From Oscillospiraceae bacterium (GTDB lineage: Bacteria; Bacillota; Clostridia; Oscillospirales; Ruminococcaceae), in assembly GCA_020024215.1 (NCBI GenBank), contig JAHHUC010000036.1, forward strand, positions 1-21,055: DNA of 21,055 nucleotides, in the 5' to 3' direction. This document shows, piece by piece, positions 15,205 to 21,055 of this stretch (positions are counted from its first letter, which is position 1; each line of letters starts with the position of its first letter). A program made the position numbers and the translations under genes. The notes beneath the pieces are model-generated. The model saw nothing but the letters and a program-made list of their open reading frames with translations. It was not told the DNA's origin and searched no databases.

Positions 15205-16767
15205 ATGAAAAGAATCGACAGATCCCAGAAGGTCAGACACGGCTTTCACGAAGCAAAATGGGATGAGCCTATTATATATGAGTTGTCCTGCCCGGGCGAG
15301 CGCGGAGTTCTGGTTCCCAAAGCTGACAAGAAGATAGCAGAGGAGGTCGGCGAGGGAACAACAGCTCTTCCTGCTTCCTTAAGAAGAAAGGAAAGCGTAA
15401 ACCTCCCCGAGCTTTCCCAGTCCAGAGTGTTAAGACACTATATGAGACTTTCTCAGATGACCTTAGGAGCCGATGTCAACATCGAAATCGGACAGGGAAC
15501 CTGCACAATGAAATATTCCCCCAAGGTTAATGAGCAGCTTTCAAGAACACTTTTTGACCTCCATCCCCTTCAGGATGAGAGCACAGTTCAGGGAATTTTG
15601 GAAATCTACCATGAGACAGATAAGTATATGCAGGAAATTTCCGGCATGAAGAGATTCACCTTCCAGCCCGGCGGCGGCTCTCAGGGACTTTTCACCATGG
15701 CATCTGTTGTAAAGGCATATTTTGATTCCGTAGGCAGCGACAGGGATGAGTTTATCACAACCATCTATTCTCACCCCTCTGATGCGGCTGCTCCCACATT
15801 GAAGGGCTATAAGATAATCTATCTTCAGCCTGACCCTGTTACAGGACTTCCCACAATGGAGGCCTTCAAGGCTGCCTGCACAGAAAGAACAGCCGGCTTC
15901 ATTCAGGCAAATCCCGAGGACACCGGACTTTACAACGGACATATCAAGGAATTTACAGATTATGCTCACAAGATGGGCGCGCTGTGCTGCTATGACCAGG
16001 CAAACGGAAACGCTGTGTTAGGCGTTGCAAGGGCAAAGGAAGCAGGCTTTGATATGTGCCACTTCAACCTGCACAAGACATTCTCCACACCTCACGGCTG
16101 CGGCGGCCCTGCCTGCGGTGCTACCGGTGTAAGAGAGGGACTTGAGAAATATCTTCCTGCACCTATTGTCGATTTTGACGGAAAGAACTATTTCCTCAAC
16201 TATGACCTTGAGGACAAGGAATACGGAGTTCACAAGGTTCGCTCCTTCTACGGAGTTGCCCCTGTTGTGTTCAAGACCTATTGCTGGATAAGATCCATGG
16301 GTCCTGAGGGCCTTTATCAGGTGACAAAGACTGCGGTTCTCAACAACAACTATATGTACAAGAGAATGCTTGAGATTCCCGGAGTTTCCGCTTACTATAT
16401 CGACGGAAACAACCAGAGAGTTGAACAGTGCAGATACACAATGGAGAAGATTTTCAACGACACAGGAGTTTCCACAGGTGACGTTCAGAGAAGAATGATG
16501 GATTTCGGTATGCACTACTGGACCTCCCATCATCCCTACTTCCTCCCCGAGCCCATCACATTAGAGCCCACAGAGACACCCTCAAAGGCGGATATTGATG
16601 AGTATGTGGACACACTGGCATATGTGCTCAATGAGTGCTACACCAACCCCGAATATGTAAAGAGTGCGCCTCATAACTCCACAATGCACCAGATAGATGA
16701 ATCCGGAATGGATGATCCTGACAAGTGGGCTATCACATGGAAGACATACCTCAGAAAGTATAAATAA
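15205..16767 (+). CDS. GcvPB-like PLP-enzyme subunit (divergent glycine dehydrogenase beta homologue)
   Basis: This 520-residue protein matches the C-terminal half of glycine decarboxylase. The PLP-binding lysine is K291 in FNLHKTFSTPHG, followed by a G-C-G-G-P variant of the glycine-rich loop. GTCTMKYSPKVNE near 98-110 and HPLQDESTVQG near 120-130 are also family marks, as is YDQANGNAVLG near 263-273 (YDGANLNAILG in true GcvPB). Departures are QPGGGSQGL at 154-162 for Q-P-A-A-G-A-H-G-E, and YSHPSDAAAPTL at 188-199 for D-S-A-H-G-T-N-P-A-S-A, both part of the cofactor and substrate pocket. The start is set at the ATG 15205, 9 bases behind AAAGGA; an ATG at 15196 abuts that site. Last gene before a terminator. 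A PLP enzyme acting on an amino acid other than glycine, with the alpha-like partner, is the likely role. Confidence 0.85.
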   Translation: MKRIDRSQKVRHGFHEAKWDEPIIYELSCPGERGVLVPKADKKIAEEVGEGTTALPASLRRKESVNLPELSQSRVLRHYMRLSQMTLGADVNIEIGQGTCTMKYSPKVNEQLSRTLFDLHPLQDESTVQGILEIYHETDKYMQEISGMKRFTFQPGGGSQGLFTMASVVKAYFDSVGSDRDEFITTIYSHPSDAAAPTLKGYKIIYLQPDPVTGLPTMEAFKAACTERTAGFIQANPEDTGLYNGHIKEFTDYAHKMGALCCYDQANGNAVLGVARAKEAGFDMCHFNLHKTFSTPHGCGGPACGATGVREGLEKYLPAPIVDFDGKNYFLNYDLEDKEYGVHKVRSFYGVAPVVFKTYCWIRSMGPEGLYQVTKTAVLNNNYMYKRMLEIPGVSAYYIDGNNQRVEQCRYTMEKIFNDTGVSTGDVQRRMMDFGMHYWTSHHPYFLPEPITLEPTETPSKADIDEYVDTLAYVLNECYTNPEYVKSAPHNSTMHQIDESGMDDPDKWAITWKTYLRKYK

Positions 16768-16826
16768 GCTTTTTAAGGGCAGATAATACCAAAAGATGTA
16801 TTTTGTAACCTTGCATCTTTTAAATA

Positions 16827-16857
16827 AGGGGAGGGCGAAAGCTCTCCTCTTTATTCT
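16827..16857 (+). terminator. Intrinsic terminator closing the SDR/GcvP-like operon
   Basis: A 10-base stem (AGGGGAGGGC / GCTCTCCTCT, two G-T pairs) capped by a GAAA tetraloop is followed by TTATTCTT. A weaker AAAAGATG/CATCTTTT hairpin precedes it. The T tract is imperfect, so some read-through into the next gene is possible. Confidence 0.75.
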
Positions 16858-16889
16858 TAAAAATATAATTTTAAATTGCGGAGTTGCCG

Positions 16890-18002
16890 ATGACAAAGAT
16901 TAAATTAGGATTTATTGTAAACCCCGTAGCCGGTTTGGGCGGCTCCGTGGGCTTAAAGGGAACAGACAACAAGGTGGACGAGGCTTTGAAAAGAGGAGCC
17001 TCCCCAATGGCAAATATAAGGGCTAAGGCGGCATTGAGCGAGCTTGTTCACCTAAAAGATAGGCTTTTGATAGTCACAGGCAAAAATGAGCTGGGGGAAG
17101 CCTCTGCAAGAGAGCTGGGCTTTGATGTGTGCGTTTTGGAAAACGGTCACAAGGGCACAGCAGAGGACACCGTAGAGCTTGCAGCACGCCTTGCAGAGGA
17201 AAAGGTGAAAATGATACTCTTTGCAGGCGGAGACGGCACGGCTGTGGATATTTACAAGGGGGTTAAAAACAACTTCCCCTGCCTTGGCATACCGGCCGGG
17301 GTTAAGATACACTCCCCTGTTTATGCAAGAAGTCCAAAGGCTGCCGGTGAGCTTGCCGGGCTTTTTTTAGAGGGCAGAGAAAATAATATAAAGGAGCTGG
17401 AGGTGCTTGATATAGATGAGGAATTATACCGTCAGTCTATAATATCCACCAAGCTTTTTGGCTATTTGCAGGTCCCCTATAAAAAGATATACACGCAGAA
17501 CAGAAAATCCCCTACTCCTGTAAGTGAAAAGGACAATATCCGTTCAATAGCCTTAAAGGTTATTGAACAGATGGAGCCGGACACCTATTATCTCATAGGC
17601 GCAGGAACAACCACAAGGGGCATCATGCAGGAATTGGAGCTGCCCTTTACACTCATAGGGGTTGACATCATAAGAAACAAAAAGCTGGTGGCACAGGATG
17701 TCTACGGCAAAAAAATAATGGATATAATAAGGGGCAAAAGGTCAAAGCTGATTCTCACCATAACAGGGGGTCAGGGCTTTTTGTTCGGCAGGGGCAATCA
17801 GCAGATAACACCGGAGGTAATAAGAGAGGTGGGAAAGGAAAACATCATCATAATAGCCACAAATGAAAAGATGATGGCCCTTATGGGCGAGCCTATTTTG
17901 ACAGATACCTCCGACAAGAAGCTGGATGAGGAGATAGCAGGCTATTACAGGGTGATTTCCGGCTATCATGAGACTGTCATTGCAAAGGTGGCTGTACCCT
18001 AA
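16890..18002 (+). CDS. ATP-NAD/AcoX-family kinase-like protein
   Basis: This 370-residue protein starts at the ATG 16890, behind GGAG with 6-base spacing; a TTG at 16884 is less likely. The N-terminal half is the NAD kinase/diacylglycerol kinase fold: LGFIVNPVAGLGGSVGLKG at 6-24 and the diagnostic nucleotide-binding GGDGTA at 113-118, followed by PAGVKIHSPVYA. The C-terminal half (GAGTTTRGIMQEL, TGGQGFLFGRGNQQI) fits the longer COG3199/AcoX group rather than housekeeping NAD kinase. AcoX proteins occur in acetoin and other catabolic gene clusters, and their substrate is not settled. It follows the GcvP-like genes in the same direction beyond a terminator. It could phosphorylate a pathway intermediate, or NAD; I cannot choose. 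Confidence 0.85.
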   Translation: MTKIKLGFIVNPVAGLGGSVGLKGTDNKVDEALKRGASPMANIRAKAALSELVHLKDRLLIVTGKNELGEASARELGFDVCVLENGHKGTAEDTVELAARLAEEKVKMILFAGGDGTAVDIYKGVKNNFPCLGIPAGVKIHSPVYARSPKAAGELAGLFLEGRENNIKELEVLDIDEELYRQSIISTKLFGYLQVPYKKIYTQNRKSPTPVSEKDNIRSIALKVIEQMEPDTYYLIGAGTTTRGIMQELELPFTLIGVDIIRNKKLVAQDVYGKKIMDIIRGKRSKLILTITGGQGFLFGRGNQQITPEVIREVGKENIIIIATNEKMMALMGEPILTDTSDKKLDEEIAGYYRVISGYHETVIAKVAVP

Positions 18003-18034
18003 AGTATTGCAATATTTTATCAATGACTGTAAAA

Positions 18035-18069
18035 TGGGGATAGGCTTTAATGCCTGTTCCTATTTTTTT
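18035..18069 (+). terminator. Intrinsic terminator after the AcoX-like gene
   Basis: An 11-base stem (TGGGGATAGGC / GCCTGTTCCTA, three G-T pairs) with a TTTAAT loop is followed by seven T. It lies 32 bases behind the stop codon and 20 bases before the amidohydrolase start. Confidence 0.75.
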
Positions 18070-18089
18070 ATAAGAAAGGCGGATTCAAG

Positions 18090-19253
18090 GTGCTTATTAT
18101 CAAAAACGGAAATGTCAAAACAATGGGAAGCTTAGGGAACATAGAGGGCTGTGATATTCTCATAGAGGAGGGCAAAATAAAGAACATAGGAAAAAATTTG
18201 GATGTGCCTGAAAATGCAGATGTGATTGACGCCACAAATCTTCTGGTGACACCCGGACTTGTGGAGGGACACTGTCATGTGGGAATGTGGGAGGAAAGCA
18301 TAGCAGATGCAGGAGATGACGGAAATGAAGCCGTTGACCCTGTAACACCACAGCTGAGGGCAATAGATGCCCTTAATCCTATGGATGAGGGCTTTTTGGA
18401 TGCACTCAAGGCAGGAGTTACCACAATTGTGACAGGCCCGGGTTCTGCCAATGTTATAGGAGGTCAGTTTGCGGCTGTGAAAACCTTCGGCAGCAGGATT
18501 GACAGCATGATAGTTAAGGCCCCTGTTTCCATGAAGATAGCCTTTGGAGAAAACCCAAAAAGAGTTTACGGCGCAAAGAAGATGTCCCCATCAACAAGAA
18601 TGGCAACCTCTGCAATTTTAAGGGACACGCTCTTTAAGGCAAAAGCATACATGGAAAAAAAGGAGAGGGCAGAAAAGGAAAAAGGCGATATGCCGGAATT
18701 CAACATGAAATATGAGGCGCTCATACCTGTTTTAAAAAAGGAGATACCTCTTAAAGCACATGCCCACAGAGCAGATGACATATTTACAGCCTTGAGGATA
18801 GCAAAGGAATTTGACCTTGAAATCACGCTTGATCACTGCACAGAGGGACACCTGATTGCAGACGAGCTTGCCAAGGAAAAAAGAGGCTGTCTTGTAGGCC
18901 CCACGCTCTCTAACAGAAGCAAGGTGGAATTGCAGAATAAAAGCTTTTCAACTCCCAAGGTTTTGGCAGAAAAGGGACTTAAGGTGGGCATTATAACAGA
19001 TGCTCCCGTAATTCCTCAGGAATTTCTGCCGCTTTGTGCAGCTCTTGCAATAAAGGAGGGGCTTCTTGAGGAGGAGGGCTGGAAAGCCATCACAATAAAT
19101 CCTGCACAGATAGTCGGAATTGACCACAAGGTCGGCTCTCTGGAAATAGGCAAGGATGGGGATGTTGTTATTTTTTCCGGCAATCCCTTGAAGGATGTTT
19201 TTGCAGAAGCAAAATATGTAATAGTTGACGGAAAAATAGCTCACAGGGCATAA
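18090..19253 (+). CDS. Metal-dependent amidohydrolase (imidazolonepropionase-like superfamily)
   Basis: This 387-residue protein has the amidohydrolase-superfamily plan: an N-terminal beta-sandwich strand set (MLIIKNGNVKTM, DVIDATNLLVTPGLVEGH), the metal-binding H61-x-H63, further ligands H224/H226 in KAHAHRADD and H249 in TLDHC, the catalytic Asp D304 in ITDAP, and a C-terminal return to the sandwich (GSLEIGKDGDVVIFSGNPL). All key residues are present. The start is GTG 18090 behind AAGGCGGA. Such enzymes hydrolyse cyclic amides, ureido compounds or dipeptide-like substrates in the cytoplasm; the substrate here is not predictable. A terminator precedes it, so it is either read-through transcribed or has its own promoter. 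Its position behind the GcvP-like operon hints at a shared nitrogen-compound pathway. Confidence 0.88.
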   Translation: MLIIKNGNVKTMGSLGNIEGCDILIEEGKIKNIGKNLDVPENADVIDATNLLVTPGLVEGHCHVGMWEESIADAGDDGNEAVDPVTPQLRAIDALNPMDEGFLDALKAGVTTIVTGPGSANVIGGQFAAVKTFGSRIDSMIVKAPVSMKIAFGENPKRVYGAKKMSPSTRMATSAILRDTLFKAKAYMEKKERAEKEKGDMPEFNMKYEALIPVLKKEIPLKAHAHRADDIFTALRIAKEFDLEITLDHCTEGHLIADELAKEKRGCLVGPTLSNRSKVELQNKSFSTPKVLAEKGLKVGIITDAPVIPQEFLPLCAALAIKEGLLEEEGWKAITINPAQIVGIDHKVGSLEIGKDGDVVIFSGNPLKDVFAEAKYVIVDGKIAHRA

Positions 19254-19275
19254 TTTTCATATTTTTGCAAAAAAT

Positions 19276-19306
19276 AAGGCTCGGGAACAGCTCCCGGGCC
19301 TTTTTC
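19276..19306. terminator. Bidirectional terminator between the amidohydrolase and the glutamine amidotransferase-like gene
   Basis: An 11-base stem (AAGGCTCGGGA / TCCCGGGCCTT, one G-T pair) with an ACAGC loop is followed by five T rightward and by TTATTTTTT leftward. It serves two convergent genes. Confidence 0.85.
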
Positions 19307-19370
19307 AGATATTTTTCGACTGTTGAAAAGTTGAAAACTAAGTTGAATGTTGAAAAGAAGGAAAAATTTT

Positions 19371-20069
19371 TTAAATAAGTTCAACAAATGCCTTGAATAT
19401 CCGGTTTTGCCTCTCATCATAAAGAAACATTTTTTCCGGGTGCCACTGAACAGCCAAAATCTTTTTTTCCAAACACTCATAGGCTTCGCAAATGCCGTCC
19501 GGGGAATAGGCAATAGGCACAAGCCCCCTGCCCAATTCCTTCACCGCCTGATGGTGATAGCTGTTTACAACTCCCCTTTCGCCGAATATGGGATACAGCA
19601 TGGAGCCTTTTTCAATTTTGACGCTGTGGCACGGCTCTCTTTGCTCAATGCTGCTTTGCACATGGCAGATGGCATTTTCAACCTCGTCGGGTATATGCTG
19701 TATGAGATTTCCGCCCAAAGCCGCATTTATCATCTGCATACCCCTGCAAATGCCCATTATGGGAATTTCCTTTCCCAGTGCAGATTTTATAAGCGCTTCC
19801 TCAAAAAAATCCCTCTCCTGCGAAAAGGTGGTGACAGCCTTGTTAGGCTGTGCATGATAATAAAGCGGACTTACATCACAGCCGCCTGTTATCAAAAGGG
19901 CATCAACGCTGTCTATGTAACATTCTGCCAGCTGAAAATCCGGCGTGGTGGGAATGATTACAGGCAGTGCCCCCTGCCCTATCACTGCTTCTGCATACTG
20001 TCTGTCCAAAATAGACATCCTTCTGGCTTTATCTTGTGTGTAAAAAGCTGTTATACCGATTTTTTTCAT
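19371..20069 (-). CDS. Class I glutamine amidotransferase-like hydrolase (gamma-glutamyl hydrolase / PuuD family, peptidase C26)
   Basis: From ATG 20069 (GGGAGGCGAC upstream) the protein has 232 residues, normal for the family. Markers are KKIGITAFY at the N-terminus, LLITGGCDVSPLYY near 58-71 (family G-G-x-D-x-x-P), the nucleophile elbow MGICRGMQ with C108, HHQAVKELG, and VQWHPEK with the catalytic histidine near residue 214. Homologues hydrolyse gamma-glutamyl-GABA or related gamma-glutamyl amides in the cytoplasm and release glutamate. An upstream in-frame ATG at 20084 overlaps the ribosome binding site and is less likely. The gene has its own promoter at 20108-20137, separate from rpsT. 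Exact substrate unproven. Confidence 0.9.
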   Translation of the reverse strand: MKKIGITAFYTQDKARRMSILDRQYAEAVIGQGALPVIIPTTPDFQLAECYIDSVDALLITGGCDVSPLYYHAQPNKAVTTFSQERDFFEEALIKSALGKEIPIMGICRGMQMINAALGGNLIQHIPDEVENAICHVQSSIEQREPCHSVKIEKGSMLYPIFGERGVVNSYHHQAVKELGRGLVPIAYSPDGICEAYECLEKKILAVQWHPEKMFLYDERQNRIFKAFVELI

Positions 20070-20107
20070 TCTGTCGCCTCCCAATTCATAGGTATGTAGA
20101 TATAATT

Positions 20108-20137
20108 ATTATATATGCCCGCACACCCAAAAGTCAA
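20108..20137 (-). promoter_or_regulatory. Sigma-A promoter of the glutamine amidotransferase-like gene
   Basis: On the minus strand, TTGACT (20132-20137) and a perfect TATAAT (20108-20113) are 18 bases apart. It lies between the rpsT terminator and the gene, so the gene is transcribed independently. Confidence 0.75.
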
Positions 20138-20146
20138 TTTCCTGCA

Positions 20147-20174
20147 TAAAAAAAGAGACGGCATAAGCCATCTC
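20147..20174 (-). terminator. Intrinsic terminator of rpsT
   Basis: On the minus strand, GAGATGGC and GCCGTCTC form an 8-base stem (one G-T pair) with a TTAT loop, followed by seven T, about 20 bases behind the rpsT stop codon. Confidence 0.88.
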
Positions 20175-20192
20175 GTTTATTTTGCAGAAATA

Positions 20193-20447
20193 TTAGCCAT
20201 TGAGCCTTTTAGCTAAGGAGGCCTTCTTTCTAGCAGCATTGTTCTTGTGGATAATGTGCTTAGCGCAAGCCTTATCAATTACCTTGAAAGCGTGATTTAC
20301 AACTTCGGTGCAATCAGCGGAACCTTCAGCCAATGCTAATTCAGCTTTCTTGAGAGTGGATTTCAGATAGCTCTTCTGAGCCTTGTTTCTCTCGGCGCTG
20401 GCTAAGGATACCCTTACTCTCTTCTTGGCGGACTTGATGTTTGCCAT
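20193..20447 (-). CDS. rpsT: 30S ribosomal protein S20
   Basis: This 84-residue basic protein has S20 length. It begins MANIKSAKKRVRVSLASAERNK, the S20 signature, and ends in the IHKNNAARKKASLAKRL stretch conserved in the family. S20 binds 16S rRNA early in assembly of the small subunit. The ATG follows AAGGAGGTG, a near-perfect ribosome binding site. It is monocistronic, with its own promoter and terminator, and lies divergent from gpr, an order common in Clostridia. Confidence 0.98.
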   Translation of the reverse strand: MANIKSAKKRVRVSLASAERNKAQKSYLKSTLKKAELALAEGSADCTEVVNHAFKVIDKACAKHIIHKNNAARKKASLAKRLNG

Positions 20448-20484
20448 AGTTACACCTCCTTACTCTTCTAATACAGTACAAGTT

Positions 20485-20513
20485 ATCTTAACATTTATTT
20501 TCATTAAAATCAA
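20485..20513 (-). promoter_or_regulatory. Sigma-A promoter of rpsT
   Basis: On the minus strand, TTGATT (20508-20513) and TAAGAT (20485-20490) are 17 bases apart. The predicted start lies about 30 bases before the ATG. Confidence 0.65.
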
Positions 20514-20552
20514 CTGTTTTTTGAAAAAAATAATTAAAAAAGAGGGGAAAAT

Positions 20553-21055
20553 TTGAAAAATAACAAATTCAGAACAGATTTGGCTTTGGAAGCAGCCAAC
20601 ACAGGGGATAAAAAGCTTCCTAAGGGTGTGTTTGTGGAGGAAAAGAAGGTCGGCAATCTCACACTTACAGTGGTGGAAATCAAAACAGAGGCTGCCTCTT
20701 TGAGGCTCAACCGCAAAAAGGGCAGATATGTCACCATAGAGGGGGACTTTTTCTATAAGGATGAATTTGTTGACCTTTTGGAAGCGGAGGTGAAAAAGCT
20801 TCTGCCAAGGGGAAGAATTCTGGTGTCGGGCTTTGGCAACATAAACATAACCCCCGATTCCATAGGCCCTCTGACAGCGCAGAGAATAATTGCCACCAGC
20901 CATTTGAGCCAAAGCTTCAAGGAGGATTTTTCACTTGAGGGTCTGCGTGATGTATCTGTGGTTTTTCCGGGAGCCACCGGTCAGACAGGCATTGAAACAG
21001 GCCAGCAGATAAAATCGCTTATAGATAAATTTTCCTTCGACGGACTTCTCACAAT
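20553..21055 (+). CDS. gpr: Germination endopeptidase GPR, N-terminal part (3' truncated by window)
   Basis: The frame starts at TTG 20553, 5-6 bases behind AGAGGGGA, and runs open to the window edge for about 167 codons. KFRTDLALEA near residues 5-14 is the N-terminal motif of GPR, including the conserved region around its self-processing site. GRILVSGFGNINITPDSIGPLTAQRI and the FPGATGQTGIETGQQI stretch are further family hallmarks (G-L-G-N-x-x-x-T-P-D-x-L-G-P and G-x-x-x-Q-T-G-x-E-T). GPR degrades small acid-soluble spore proteins during germination; it is made in the forespore as a zymogen. Its presence says the organism belongs to a spore-forming lineage. No forespore sigma-G promoter could be assigned with confidence upstream. 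Confidence 0.95.
   Translation, partial: MKNNKFRTDLALEAANTGDKKLPKGVFVEEKKVGNLTLTVVEIKTEAASLRLNRKKGRYVTIEGDFFYKDEFVDLLEAEVKKLLPRGRILVSGFGNINITPDSIGPLTAQRIIATSHLSQSFKEDFSLEGLRDVSVVFPGATGQTGIETGQQIKSLIDKFSFDGLLT

Noticed and set aside
13792..16767. Straight annotation as the glycine cleavage system P-protein
   Set aside because: Several signature segments are replaced in both subunits and no gcvT or gcvH is in the window, so homology is accepted but the specific function is not.
18007..18035. Sigma-A promoter TTGCAA-N17-TAAAAT for the amidohydrolase
   Set aside because: It points straight into the terminator hairpin at 18035-18069; unless that hairpin is an attenuator, the match is likely chance.
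19347..20099. A 250-codon rightward gene
   Set aside because: It is the antisense shadow of the glutamine amidotransferase-like gene, whose catalytic motifs are clear on the minus strand.
1..21055. Insertion sequences, prophage genes, CRISPR repeats, toxin-antitoxin pairs, tRNA or rRNA genes
   Set aside because: None was seen on either strand by reading; no repeat-spacer pattern, transposase motif or cloverleaf was found.

Overview
The window looks like chromosome of an endospore-forming member of the Clostridia (Bacillota). A germination protease gene (gpr) starts divergently from rpsT at the right end, a common clostridial arrangement. Ribosome binding sites are strong AGGAGG or AAGGGG types, GTG and TTG starts occur, and hairpin-plus-T terminators are frequent. 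Base composition is moderate. No mobile element, CRISPR array, rRNA or tRNA was recognised.

Layout. 1-1367: the end of mnmE and all of tsaD, both tRNA-modification genes. 1487-3997: a LysR-type regulator divergent from a CPA2-type cation/proton antiporter, with a T-N11-A operator candidate between them. 3998-4672: a decayed MgtC/SapB-family gene. 4804-6159 (minus): rpoN, sigma-54. 6353-8193: an NhaC-family transporter behind a -24/-12 promoter and an upstream cluster of TTGACA/TGTCAA boxes. 8255-8855: a YwlG/UPF0340 protein. 8968-10682: a PadR regulator module whose membrane-protein gene is frameshifted, followed by a small unknown gene. 10924-12630 (minus): a sigma-54-dependent activator. 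12963-16767: an SDR dehydrogenase and two divergent homologues of the glycine dehydrogenase subunits GcvPA and GcvPB, behind a second -24/-12 promoter and a second cluster of the same boxes. 16890-19253: an AcoX/NAD-kinase-like protein and an amidohydrolase, each followed by a terminator. 19371-20447 (minus): a class I glutamine amidotransferase-like hydrolase and rpsT. 20553 to the end: the start of gpr.

The most interesting part is the sigma-54 circuit. The window holds sigma-54 itself, one enhancer-binding activator, and two -24/-12 promoters with exact GG-N10-GC spacing. Each promoter is preceded by the same hexamer boxes, and one box overlaps the -35 of the activator's own promoter. The simplest reading is a local regulon in which a substrate-sensing activator switches on an uptake system (NhaC family) and a catabolic operon (SDR plus GcvP-like pair). 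The GcvP-like proteins keep the PLP lysine motif but have lost several signatures of true glycine dehydrogenase. No gcvH or gcvT lies nearby, so they may carry out an undescribed PLP reaction. The substrate cannot be read from the sequence.
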